Assembly (NCBI GenBank): GCA_013399895.1
Contig: VXBA01003437.1
Span: forward strand, 2,437,183-2,501,182
Source: Serilophus lunatus
Taxonomy: Eukaryota; Chordata; Aves; Passeriformes; Eurylaimidae
Direction: 5' to 3'
Length of the DNA: 64,000 nt
Shown piece by piece: positions 52,099-64,000 of this stretch. Each line of letters begins with the position of its first letter. Position 1 is the first letter of the stretch. Position numbers and translations under genes: made by a program. Under the pieces are notes generated by a model. The model was not told the origin of the DNA. It made no database searches and was given only the letters and a program-made list of their open reading frames with translations.

Positions 52099-54092
52099 TC
52101 TGGACTGCTCAGGAACACATGAATTTGTGTGGACCAGACAGACCACTGAACCTGCTTCAGTATTATCACAACATTTCTTTGTGCAATCTCCATTTTGAGC
52201 TGATCAGATGATTTTGGATATATCTGCAAGATATACTGTAGAGTCTGTGGGAGACCTGTTTATTCATAGTGTGTATGTGTCCAAGCACACATGCTGAATG
52301 GAAATTGTCCACCTCACCAAGCTGTCAGAAGGCAGACACTGAGTCTGCAGCTCCCCAAAAACTCACCCAGAGTTGCAGAGGCAAATTTACTTACAGAGGC
52401 TGACTTTGTGGATCTGGTCTTTCTACCTACTCCTAGTGATGTAAATTCAGTGTGGTGAACATAGATGTTTTTGTTACTCTTCTCCCTCAGTTTGCTAACC
52501 AAGGAACGACTGTGTTTGTGTATAGATACGTTACTTGTGGATGAATGGTTTATGGAAGACAAGCTCAATGACTGTTAAGACCTGTGCGTTCTTCCACTCA
52601 AACTCAGCACAGTCCTCTGAACTTTACAATTAATAGCTGTATATATATTTCAAAGAAAAACTTTTCTTCTTTATGTACAAAATTTCCTCTTAAAACAACC
52701 TCTGCCCAGTGCCTCTGTGTGTGAAGATGAAAAGATCTGAGGTGACTAAAGATGATTTTTAGGCAACAGGAAGAAGGTCTTTAGCAGTTAGAAAGGAGAG
52801 ACCATGATGTTTCTCACAGTGTCTGTCATCTAGCTTATAAGATTGAAAAAGTCTAAGTTTCCAGGTGTAAGGTGTGATGTCAGTTTTTTTCTGCACATCA
52901 AAATAGACTACAATATTATTGCAAGCTGGCTATGATGCCTTTAGATTTTTCATATACTTTATACCTCTGGATTTCAGTATATTTGCATGGTTTCTCACAC
53001 TTAGGATGCCTTGAATTTCTCTCCTACTTTATTGTGCACTGATTACCCGTTGTGGACAAGCTTATTAGTCTCTTTTAATGTTTTTATGATTTCCTCAGAA
53101 CAATCTGCAGCAGGACTGTGATGATGGAGTCACTTCACTTTACAAGTAAAGCAAAAATCAAATTTGAATCATATTTGAAAAATTGGTCCCAGTGCATTTG
53201 CAAAAAGAAAACCAAAGCTTTCCTAGAACAATTATTTATCTTTCTTCACCTTTTCTCCTGCCAGTTTATGAAGACAATTGTATATCATATTGCCATGTAA
53301 GTTCTTTGTCAATATTTGTGTAATTGTATAACTCAGTCATGAAAAATGTAACCATGATAAACTCAAGGTGATAACACCTTTTAATATTGACAGTTATGTA
53401 TTCTGTATATCATATAAAGTATGGTTAACTCTTTGGGATTGGTTACATAGAAATCAGCTAGATACACTGTAAAGGTGTCAGACTGCTAGGCTAGGTATTT
53501 GCTGGCATTTCAAATTGGCAATTGAAGGTAATTTATTTGATTAAAAATTAGCATAACCATGTTTTGCCATGCTGTGATTGTGAGGGCTGATTTAGCAACA
53601 AACTGAAAAAGAGGTTCATTTGGTAGTGTGCTGCTCTAGAATAGACAGGGATAGAGGGTTAAGCTTAATATTACATGGAATGGGGAAGGTAATACTCAAT
53701 TTACTCTGAAATGCATCACCGATATTTTCACCTAAGAACTTGTATCGTCTAAGGACTTTACTAGGTGTGCTGGATCAGGTGGAAGCACAGCTAGATATCA
53801 CTTCCCCATGTACAGCACTGGCCATACAGAGGTGCCCAGGAAAGAAGAACAAGTCAGGCAGGAATAACACTTTCTCCTAATACATTCCCGCACTCCATCT
53901 GTTTTCAGCTCTGTGACCCCATGGGCTGGATATGGTTTTGCAGTTTTAAGTAGCCCTTAGAGAGGACCTCTCCTGGAGCTCATGTGGGCTTTATTATCTA
54001 TAATTCTGGCAAGAAATTGCACAGGTTCACCACCTGTCACATGAAAAATTACCTGTCTTGTTTTCTTTGGAGCTGGCTGCTGCCAGACTCTT
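52099..54092. other. Unassigned noncoding stretch
   Basis: No gene recognised. The GC-richer part at about 53760-54060 precedes a CR1-like tail and may be decayed repeat sequence, but I cannot match it. Confidence 0.45.
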
Positions 54093-54132
54093 CTCTAGAT
54101 GATCTTTAAGGTCCCAACCCAGGCAATTCTTT
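54093..54132 (+). repeat. Possible CR1 3'-end remnant
   Basis: CTCTAGATGATCTTTAAGGT followed by CCCAACCCAGGCAATTCT matches the plus-sense end of avian CR1 (CTAGATGATCTTTAAGGTCCC, CCAACCCAAACCATTCT). Confidence 0.5.
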
Positions 54133-57049
54133 TCCAGACCAAAGAGCCCTAATTACCTGAAATCATTATCCAAATAAAAATAATTCCTTTCACCTTTCAG
54201 TATTACTGCTAAATTCAACCTTTTTGCCCTTTATTAATAGAAATAGTTTAGTATCTTTTCAAATAGTTAACTCTACTTATTCTATTGTATGGAAATACTT
54301 ATTTTCTGTATATTTTTGTACACATGTGTTAGATTCTGAAATGGTGCAGATCTTTAAATTTGCTGATTTCAAAGAAGCTCTATCTGTTTAGCCCAAATGA
54401 AGCTGTCACCCAGGATTTGCCTTTGTGTTTATTGCTGATGATGTAAATGTAATAGGTGCTAGAAGGTAGCTTTTGTAGCCTACTTTAAAAATAATCAGTG
54501 TCCTAAATGTTCAAAATAATTTGTTTACAGAATTAAATGATAAAGAAAAGTTTGTAAAACAAAGTAGAGCTGTGTTTTGTCCTTTTTGGATTTAAGCCTA
54601 CTTCCCAAATGGATTGTTCTGATATTATTGCTGTGAGAATTTGGATTATAAAAACAGTACCTAGACACCCAGAAGCTCCTTATATAGCTTATTTCATAGG
54701 TAGTATGAGAACACAGAATATTTCAATAGTGAATACTTCAATGTGAGTATGACAGCAGTGGCTAGGGTAGGCGAGTAACTTCTATAAAGGAAAGTCCTCT
54801 AAATTGTGCACATTTAGGACGAATATTCCATAGCATTCAAAGTCAATGTGAATATTAATGAACTGAAACGAAGAGAGATTGTAAAATTAGCAAGGTGAAG
54901 CTGACTAAATGCTTTATACAAGGAATCTGTGGAAGAAACAGGAAAAGGTGTAGGCACAGTCTGCCTTTTTAACTACCATGTTCAAAATCAGCATGCAAAT
55001 TGTTTATGCAGAAGGCAAAACGAAACCAACCAAATGACCTCAGAGCTGGCAGCATTCCACTCACAAAAGATTTGTTAAATCATGCCTTAAAACTGCCAGT
55101 GAGAGCTTCAGGGAACGTTAGCATTGCAATGTTGTAATAGTCCAAGCACCACCCAATGAAGCGACACATTGAGAACATAGCTGAGCTATGCTTTGTAGAT
55201 CTGGTCACAATTTTATTGCATGCATTCAGTATACAGATACTAGTTTTGAGCTGTACATGTGCACTATTTCAATAGTTTGACGAGTCATCTGAGGCAATCA
55301 CGCAAGAAAAACTTCTTTAAAATTTCTTATCAAAACAGCATTTAACAGGAAGCAAATCAGATAACCTGCCACATGAAAAACTATATTTCACATTTAAGAT
55401 ATTAAAAACCTCTCATACCCAGTTGACCCAAATTTTATGCCTTGTGAGAGTAGATTTTAGCTTCTTTTGGCCTAGTAAACTTTGAGTAGAAGGTGAGAGC
55501 CTGAAGAATTTGCTCCTTTGGAGCTGCAGAGGTCCAGTTTTAGCCAGATGATATTGTTAAAGCAATGAAATTAAAGGTTTATCAGGGATATAGACTCTCA
55601 CACTTAACTAATCAAATGACTGAATAGTGAGTGAAGATGCTGTGGGAATCACGTTATTTGCAGTTCTTTCTTAGGCTTTACTATAAAACATCTAGTGTAC
55701 AATTTCTATGCTCCTTAGAAATATGAAATATATTTCTGCATTCCTGAAGCAGAAAAAGCATGTTTCTTTGCCACAGCTCTATTACTATCGGCTTACAGGG
55801 AACTTTCAGTAGTGTTTTCAGCAAACATGAGGAATGCCAAGAGGCTATGGCAGGTCACAGTACAGACAGAGCCCTGGATACTGAATGACATGCTTCTGGA
55901 ATTGTTGCACTACTTCTGTGCAATTTCATAGTGCCAGCTTTGGACATCAGTGCCTGTCCACTAGTTACTTATACAATCAGCTGATTTACTAAATAATAAT
56001 ATATTCTACCAGTTTCTTGAAATACTGCATGACAGAGTGTAAACCTTTTCTAAACTATTTGTCACTTACATCCCTTAGAATGGATTCTGGACCATATATT
56101 CCTTTTATGTCGAGGAATCCTTATGAAAGCACTGCCCAGACTATACTGTTAGCTGGAATTGATCTGGTTAGCCTCCTGCAATGAACTACTTTCTGTGCTA
56201 ACTGATCTTTTAATTTGCAAAACCTAATTTTAAAATGCACGTGGTATGCCAGCTGAAAAAAAGGTGCATGGAGTTCAGCACTATTCACACTTATATGAAA
56301 ACTGAGATTATACTCACATTGTTGTGTGTCCACACATCTGACATTTTCCTTATGAGACCTAGTAGCTATAGTGTTCCTTTGGGGTGCACATAGCAGCATT
56401 TTGGGAAGTATAGCCTTAAATTCTCTTTCACTTTCTAAACTGACTCTATAGTACTTGAGGTCTATTATCCAATGCCATTTGTATGACAGCTAGTATTTTC
56501 AGCTGTTCACCCTGCAGGATCTCAGAGCATTTTCCAAAATAATATACAAGGGTCATTTACTGAACACTGTATGAGGCTTATTACTGCTGAGTAAATATTG
56601 CACCCATTCAATAAAATCTAAACACACAACCTAGATAGGGTGGGTCTCTGTGAGAGTTGAAGAGACTTGGCAATACCTGGGGATATAAAATTGACTGAAA
56701 TAAAATTTGAACCAAGAGGACTGTTAACAGTCAAGAAAAGTCCCCGGGAATAGGGTGTGTAATAAAATCTTAGGAAAAGAAAGCAGCTCCCTTGCATTTA
56801 TGGAAGGTTTGAACTTTAAAACAAAACACTTCAATGCAACGAACTACCCTAAGACACCAATAAAAGAACATCCTTGTCATGCCACCAGAGAAATAAAACT
56901 TTGCAATAACTTCTGACAAAAATCCGGTGACTAATACTATTTGAAAAGGAACTACAGCATCAGATACATCCCAGTGCTGTCCTCTGAAAGGCACCTTCTA
57001 TCTGATGATCTCAGAACTCTTCTGCACATGTTGGCTCACTGCTTTTGAG
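54133..57049. other. Unassigned noncoding stretch
   Basis: AT-rich sequence without a recognised gene or repeat. A POU-type octamer ATGCAAAT followed by TGTTTATG lies at 54993-55007, which by itself is not significant. Confidence 0.5.
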
Positions 57050-57180
57050 ATAGTTGTTATCTTCTCACTGTTTTGCAGATGAGAGAAGGAAAGGTAACGA
57101 TGAATAGGACAATAAAGTGATCAAACTTCACACAAAAGATCAACAGCAGAGCTGACAGGAAAACCATCTTAATTCTGGTA
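57050..57180 (-). repeat. MIR/core-SINE-like remnant
   Basis: TGTTATCTTCTCACTGTTTT, GCAGATGAGAGAAGGAAAGG, AAAGTGATCAAACTTCACAC and CAACAGCAGAGCTGACAGGA run in the order of the reverse complement of an amniote MIR-type SINE (CCCATTTTACAGATGAGGAAACTGAGG, AAGTGACTTGCCCAAGGTCACAC, GGCAGAGCTGGGA). Confidence 0.55.
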
Positions 57181-59870
57181 CATTTACTGTAGCCATACTT
57201 TCGTGAGGTATATCTAACACTGGGTTTATCCTGCCAGTTTAATATATACAAAAAAATTTGTTTTGTGCAGCTGCCTAGTCAGAGGTAAAGGTTAATCCAG
57301 CACTGTTAGACTATAGCTACACACTATAGCATGCCATTTTGCACTTGTTCACCAGAGTAATGACGTTGAATTTTACCAATTACTTGCACAAAATTTCAAT
57401 ACTAGACAAAAACTGATTATAAAATCTGAACAGAACCAGTTGAAGAAGAGTGGATTGAAAAAAAATATTCAAGACAGGAAATCCAGACCAGTTTTACAGT
57501 GCTGGTGAAGCTGATAGGGACTTCAGCTCAAGGGAGCAGTTGGTTTTACTAAAAGACAGATTGCATGAATTGCATGATTATCCCACAAAAACTAGCAAAA
57601 GCCACTTCACATGTTTATATTTTAGCCACTTCACATATTTCTTTTTCTTGTTGAGACTACAGACATCTATAGTAACAAAATAACACGGAAGCTTCTCTCC
57701 CCTAGCGACCAGTAATCGTTTCCAGCAATAGTAGCTATTCTGTCTATGTCGGTGGATATTTTGAAACATTTCAAACTATTACAGTAAAGACTTAAAATGT
57801 TCTTTTACATGTGCATGTTCTGATTCAGAATACTTAGAAACTTGTTAATGAGAACAGCTCTACCACTTTGAGAGGTGAAACGGTTTTGTATATGTTTTTA
57901 TAGCTGCATTGAGGATGAGAGCAGGGTATAGCTGATTGCAACATGGAACATAGAGAAATCATTAGCAGATGAGACACAACCTCCGTCATTTGTTTAGGTG
58001 GGAACAGAAGTTGCTTTGCTGTCCCTGGATGTGCAGAATATAATGTCAGTCCAATGGGCACATGCATTTCTTTCCAAGAGTTGCTGCTGGGCACTTTCTA
58101 AGTCTCTGCATTTAGAAACTCCTTATTGGCTTATGCTTCCAAATATTTTTTGGGTTTTGACTGATTGATATGTTTGCAGTAAGTAAAATACATGTATATG
58201 TACTTCATAACAATACAATTCTCTAACCACATTATTTTATCCATGTAAAGTTTTGTGTTACACAAATGTGAAAGGGAAAACAATAATAACTGAAAAAAGA
58301 TTACAATAATGATTACAGGTTTGAAGGCATCCTGGATTGTGACTATCCTTTATAGAATGGTTATAGAGGAACCCCTGAATGGTTAAAACCTTCCATATAA
58401 TTATTGCTGCTCCAAGATCTGTGCTGCCATTAATGTGCTTTTTACTTCTTAGTGGTTCAGTTGTATTTAAATACGTCAGTTTTTAGCGGTTCTTTGTTAT
58501 AGCACTCCTATTTCTTTTATCAAATATGAACTTGGCTGTAGGGTCAACAGGAAATAGAAACATCAAAAGGAAATTATAATTTGTGTTAAAATGTGTTTGT
58601 AAAAGATTATGTGAACTTTTCATCCTTGATATCTCCAATGACAGAGGAGCTAAGCTGTCTTCAACCCTTCCCTGGAGGCAACTCTTAGAGTTCAAACAAA
58701 TAGCAGGTCTTATTTGAACATGACATAGACCATGTAGGTTTTATAAGATTGCTTTGCTGCACTAGCCAAGATAAAGGGTAGTGTAAAATATGTTGCCACT
58801 TATCAGCTGCTCTGTGGTTACCCTGCAAAGGTAAGTTCAGTTAGGTGGAATCGGTAAAGAACTTTGATTTACCTTTGCTAAGATAAGACTAGATAGATTA
58901 TATATATGTTTCTAGTTCAATCTATCTACCATCTGCAGCATACATGGGAAGAGCAGAGAACAAAAAGAGGCTCACCCATTTTGAGTCCTTTGATGAAGGA
59001 ATCCCCACTTATATACTGCATGTTTTTGGTCATATCTCTCAAATTAGTAAAGCAATTCCCTTTGCAAATTCAAGTTTTGTGCTATCATTTTAGATAAAAC
59101 TAATTTTAATATTACACATCCATCATCTTCATGTCCAAATTTTACTTCAGAATTGGTTACAGTTGGTATACAGTAGATAATTTAATGTTAGTGCAAAACA
59201 CTACTACAGCTGCCAAACATGTATTTGCTTACAAAGCACAAGTGGGTCTTTTAGCCCTCTTTCAGTGCAAAAACGGCCAGATCAGTAATTGCCTTCAGTA
59301 GTAACCACATCCTAATCTGGACATTGCTGTGCTGCTTTTCGTGTTGCTGAAAGGTATTGCAGCAAATCAGTTTAATCTGGGACAACTGGCAGGAGAGAAG
59401 GCCACCCTAAACAATCTAAGAACGACTAGACATTTCAGAAAGGGTAACTGTGAATTACTAGTGTCTAACCCTGCCTCTGCCCTGTTCTGACTCACTATTA
59501 GAAATGCTCTAAAGCCACTATGTGGGAATGCTGGATGTTAGAAGCACAACCCTAAACAATCTTGGCATTTGCTGGAGAAACAACACAGATGGGCATACCA
59601 GACTAGATTGCTCACAACAGCCCTTCATTCCCTACAGCCTTTCATTCCTAGCAGAGCCTGGTTATGTTTTTAACCATCTGGATGGCCTTTTTTTTCTTCC
59701 CCAGGTACAATGCAGTTTAATAAGTTAGAAATAAAATCTTGAGTACATTTATCACTGTAGCAAGACCTGTTTCCAGAGGTGCAAGTAGATGGTTTGCCTC
59801 AATTGCAGGAGAAGGGCTGACAGAAGTGAAGGCTGTATTTCTTTTCTGGTAGATACTTATGACCGTGGGG
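57181..59870. other. Unassigned noncoding stretch
   Basis: AT-rich sequence; no gene or repeat recognised. Confidence 0.5.
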
Positions 59871-59955
59871 ATTTATTTTATTTTATTTTATTTTATTTTA
59901 TTTTATTTTATTTTATTTTATTTTATTTTATTTTATTTTATTTTATTTTATTTTA
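59871..59955. repeat. (TTTTA)16 pentanucleotide microsatellite
   Basis: Sixteen perfect TTTTA units fill 59876-59955, preceded by one ATTTA unit. The perfect length suggests that it is young and probably polymorphic, and that the assembled length may be inexact. Confidence 0.97.
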
Positions 59956-62900
59956 GGTATGAAGTCATGCTTTATACTTATTTGTTAGCCACAGTCTCTG
60001 CTTTATGCTGATGCTGCTGGAAACAGGAATTAAATTCAACTGGAGGCCCTGCACATAACTTTTAAATTTAGGGCAGACTATCTGGTTTATCTGGCACTTG
60101 CTAGGAGGTAGATCCTTTTTCTTAATGTACTTGCTAATGGAAGGAAAAACTGGTCATTCAAGTTACACTTGGGACATGTGACTTGAGAACGGGCTGATAA
60201 GTAAATTGCTTTGATAAATTGATTTTGCTTGCTTATTAGCTGTTTTTCTATTTGCATCAAATACTGATAGACACAATAACAATGAAATGCCCTTGGGATA
60301 TTTAAGAACTATTTCAATTGCAGCTACTGATGTAATAACAAATTCACATAAATTAGTCAAAAGCAAAACAAAACAATTGAGTCTAATGAAAGCTTAATAG
60401 AATAAAATGTGTTTGACTTGCCTGGTTTCAGTTTACAGAAGTATTTATGTCCATAACTCAGCACAGTTTTATGTGAGATGCTGGGCCAGTGCTACAGACT
60501 GTCCTTTCCCAGCAGATCTTTTATTGGCTGCTCATTCTTTGAAAGTGTATGCATAAACCTCTTGGAAAGGCCATGTTGAGAAAGAGGACAGCTGGGGTTA
60601 TTATTTGAAAAGGCGATAGTATTTTCTCTATAAACCACAGATAAAATGTTCCACATTTCTATTTCAGGCTGTAAACTAGATTGAGTTGTTCTTGAGCCTA
60701 AGTTTACCTTCACAGGAAATCCATTGTTTGGAAAGCTAAGGGAGTCACCACACCCCTGTGGGCATACAGATGGGGCTCTCAGATAAATTCTTGTTCTCCA
60801 TGAATACCTAGAAATGATCTGATAATGCTTTTGTTGAATTGTAATATTGAAAATCCTACTAGAAATGATAAATTTATTTACACAAATCTGTTGGAGTAGG
60901 CCACTTTATCTGAGAGAGGAAGAAAATTAGCAAGTAAGAATTTAAATGTCTGGTCCAATTCAAAGGTAAATGATCAATCTGGAGTAAATTATTGCAAGTT
61001 AGTAAGAATGTCAAATTCAAGGGCCAAGATCTCAAAGCAAGAGTGTTACTTGGCGTACAAAAACAGTGGCAACCTAGTAGCTTTATTTATTTCTGAGTGT
61101 ATACAAACTAAAAACTACTCTGAAGAAACATTGTTGAACAGTGAAACATTCAATAATTCGATAAAAATTTTCCCTTCACTCTTGTGGTAGAAATGGGAGA
61201 TGAATAAAGCTAGGAAATTTTCATGTAAATACGGGTTGATGATGAACAAGTGCATGTCCTTCATAGAGGGAAATAGTGTCCAGAAGAGAGAATTAATACA
61301 GCTGTAACGTACTCTGCAAATAATATAGATGCCAGTACCCTTCTGAGCGTCATGCACTCAGTTATTACAAAATAAATCTGAGTGAGGAAACCTTGAAATA
61401 TTGTAGTAATTAACATCTTAATAATACCACGTTAACATATTCAGCGGTTTGTATTCATTATTCAGCTCTAGAAATGCTGTCTCTTCTAGTAGTTTACTGT
61501 GGAAAATGTGCTGAGTTTGTCTGCCTGTAAAGATGTCTTAGCTCCTCCAGGAATAAGAGACACATGGAGATGATGTCTTTTTGTCTTTATATACAGCTAT
61601 ACAGTTTCAGATTAAGTCCTAGGGAACGAGCAGACCGTATCTAATACAGGTAACATCTTTGGGAAATTCGGTTAGAAAACATAGTTGCAAAACTCAATTT
61701 GTTTATATGGCAGTTCTGAGGGTGTGAAAAATCTGATTTTTAAAGTCATATCCTTCCCTTTCTCCTTATAGAAATAGTCTGGCTAATTAAAAGTAGGGTT
61801 TTTTTTAGAGGAAAACTAAAGGGATACTTTTTTCACCAATACAATCACGACAAATTTGAAATTCTTTCTCCAAAACTTAAGGTATTTGAAAGAAAAGGGA
61901 CAGAGATTTGAAAATGCTGGTTGAAATGGCTGACAGTTTATGAAATTGAGCAAATCTGATGTCAGCAACTGAAATGGGATTTTAAAGAGGGAAGTGTCAG
62001 GCCAACTTCAGATGGCAATGTCCACATAGTAGCTCATCCAGCTTGTAATGCAAGTTGCATTATTAATCTTAAAGTAACTTCCATTGTGCATAGTTTTGGA
62101 TAATCCAAATCAGAATTTTCGGATAATTTGTATTTACTTACTTATCTGCAGGGACAAATGATTGTGTTTACACAGCTGTACTACTTGTGGCTCAATTTAA
62201 ATTACCCAAAAACATGGAGAAGATCCTTTTGTCTTTGCATTTACATTACTGTCTTTCCAATATTCTGTAAACATAGTCTCTGTTCTGCTGAGATGCATGG
62301 GCTGATGCTGTGGTAGTAAAGCCATCCCTGCTTCACTCCCCCAAAAGAGGTACCACTGCAGCTATATTTTTCACATATCTGCAGGCATCTTTGACGTTTA
62401 ATGAACATTCACAATGTGATTTTTTGATTACACGACCCACCCAGCACATTTTAATAATGCTTGCACTTTGTTCCTTTTGACCTTTAAGCCTTTGCTTGCA
62501 ATAAAACCAGTGTGTGGACAGAAACAAACTGGTATGCCACATCAAATCCCACCAGCAGCTTTCAAAGTGAAGTACTGTAAAAGAGGAAATGTCAAGAGAG
62601 AATAAGTTTGTGCTGATTTATATAAACACTTTATTCAAATGCTTTGGATACAGATAAACAGTTCTTGTGCAATATTTGTTATGGTTTCACCTGCTTTAAG
62701 CAGGAAACTGAAAGTGTTTTGATAAATGGGACAGAAAAGTTTGTTGAGTTGTTCTGCAGTTGCAGCTACTTCTCTATGTTATGCTGAAGAGCTATCTTAC
62801 ATCTTGTAACAGCAATACACCTCAGTTACTCAGAATATTTTGTTTTGCTTTGTTTTCCAAGGAGGAGGAACCATAACTTTGTACTGTACTTAAAGTGACT

Positions 62901-63431
62901 GACTGTACCTGCTGGCATTTCCTGGAAGAGGAGAAAAAGTGCAGGTTTTCTTGATATCCTTTGATGGACACTGACGTAAGTCTTAAAATGTTTTAAAATG
63001 TTTCTTATAACATTACTAACTTGTGGGTTTTTTCAATTATTTGAAATTCTTTTCTACTTGAAACTGAGACTTAAGAATACAAGATCTGATTTTAAACCAG
63101 TGGAAAAAGCATGAAAAATACTGAGGGGTAGAAAAGAAACACTTGATGAACCCTTTAAAACATCTTTCACATTTTAAAAAATTTGGTTTTGTATTAAATG
63201 ATTGGTAATATTCTTAGATATTAAAAAAGAAAAAAATTTATTTAGCATTGGCAGTTTATGCAATCTCCATATTGATTGTGTCTTGACTTCCCTTTAACCC
63301 TTGTGACATTTTTTCTGTAATTCTTATGTCATGGTAAAGGCAGTTTGCAGCACCAAACTGCATATAGAGGGATTCAGATAACTGTGTGGTTTAACTCTGG
63401 TATCACCTGGAGAATTTGATGTTTTTGTTAG
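59956..63431. other. Unassigned noncoding stretch
   Basis: AT-rich sequence without a recognised gene or repeat. It ends at the boundary of LTR D, where the flanking five bases are GTTAG. Confidence 0.5.
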
Positions 63432-64000
63432 TGTGGTGGTTTAATCCACCTTTTAGCGTTCAGGGGGCAGGTTCAATAAAGGTGACGGAAAAAATGAATA
63501 GAGCTTGGATCAGGTGAACAATTTATTATAACGGGTTTAAATCAGGGAAGTAGGGATAACCCACAGGGACCCCAGGATTACACCGAGGGACACCCGACAC
63601 GCAGGGGAAAAAAACACACACAAAAAGGGAAAAAACAAAAAACAGAAAGGGAACTGTTCCTTTCAGCTAAATGACTAGCTGAAAAAAGCAGTGGGGAAGG
63701 GTAGGAAAAGCTGTCTCTTTTCTCTTCCCTCTCTCCTGGAAGCACTTTGGCCCCTTCAAGCTCTCTGAAAAACACAAACAGAAGTAAAAACGACTCCCTC
63801 CCACCACCTCCCCGAGGGTTACTTGCTTGCAAGCTGGAAATGGCTCTCGTGCTGAGAGAAATGGGTGGAACTCGCGCCGTGAGGCCTGCGACTGAGGGGA
63901 GAGCGGCTGGGGTGTCCCCTTCGCAGCAGCAGCCGAAGAAAAAGAACGCGGGGCGGGGACGTGCCTTGACTTTTAAGGCTTCTCGTTCTCGCATGGATCT
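63432..64000 (-). mobile_element. LTR of an endogenous retrovirus (LTR D), cut by the window end
   Basis: The plus strand begins TGTGGTGGTTTAATCCACCT, the reverse complement of the 3' end of LTR A. The whole 569 bp align with about 12885-13429 of LTR A: the TATA-like CCTTAAAAG, CACGAGAGCCATTTCCAGC (with CGTTTCC in LTR A), GGAACAGTTCCCTTTCT, GTCCCTC near the middle, AATAAATTGTTCACCTG and GAACGCTAAAAGGTGGATT are shared in order. It is therefore on the minus strand with its U5 end at 63432. The U3 part lies beyond the window, so whether it is a solo LTR or part of a provirus is unknown. The 138-codon minus-strand frame inside (63578-63994) is a chance frame. Confidence 0.93.
63522..63527 (-). 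terminator. Poly(A) signal of LTR D
   Basis: AATAAA on the minus strand at the position equivalent to 13337-13342 in LTR A. Confidence 0.6.

Noticed and set aside
54993..55007. POU octamer ATGCAAAT next to a Sox-like TTGTTT
   Set aside because: The same octamer occurs several times by chance in the window (for example near 3573, 29095 and 44076), so this one is not evidence of an enhancer.
63578..63994. 138-codon minus-strand frame
   Set aside because: Lies wholly inside LTR D, and the same region of LTR A reads differently; an LTR does not encode it.

Overview
This window reads as nuclear DNA of a bird. The best evidence is several CR1 LINE copies, three of them with the avian 3' end (on the minus strand, sequence ending in ATTCTATG-type octamers), together with GC-rich endogenous-retrovirus LTRs whose ends read TGTGGTGGTTTA or close to it. 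From memory these LTRs look like families common in songbirds and related birds, so a passerine is my guess, with low confidence. The background is AT-rich and there are two runs of N (12299-12548 and 40380-40739).

I found no protein-coding gene or exon that I can support. Every open frame is short (175 codons at most without N; the longer ones run through gaps), none resembles a known family, and most are chance frames or frames inside repeats. The window is best described as intergenic or deep-intronic sequence carrying transposable-element copies. No RNA gene, CRISPR array or operon-like structure is visible.

Layout: 1-3.8 kb unassigned, with a possible CR1 tail trace near the start; 3.8-4.35 kb CR1 fragment (+) that has lost its 3' end, then an 18-bp x3 tandem repeat; 4.6-12.0 kb unassigned; 12.0-16.1 kb a cluster of a solo LTR (A, +), a hairpin, a long 5'-truncated CR1 (-) and a second solo LTR (B, probably -); 16.1-25.4 kb unassigned; 25.4-26.05 kb an old CR1-clade LINE (+); 29-41.4 kb several MIR/core-SINE-like remnants including two similar copies 1.31 kb apart, a CR1 3' end (-) at 37.7 kb and solo LTR C (-) at 39.9-40.9 kb; 46.5-57.2 kb further SINE remnants and a long pyrimidine-rich stretch; 59.9 kb a perfect (TTTTA)16 microsatellite; 63.4 kb to the window end the 3' part of LTR D (-), same family as LTR A.

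The most informative results are structural. LTRs A and B have exact 5-bp target-site duplications and LTR C a near-exact one, so they are complete solo LTRs. Both assembly gaps fall inside LTRs. LTRs A and D form an inverted same-family pair about 50 kb apart. I found no convincing previously undescribed biological system.
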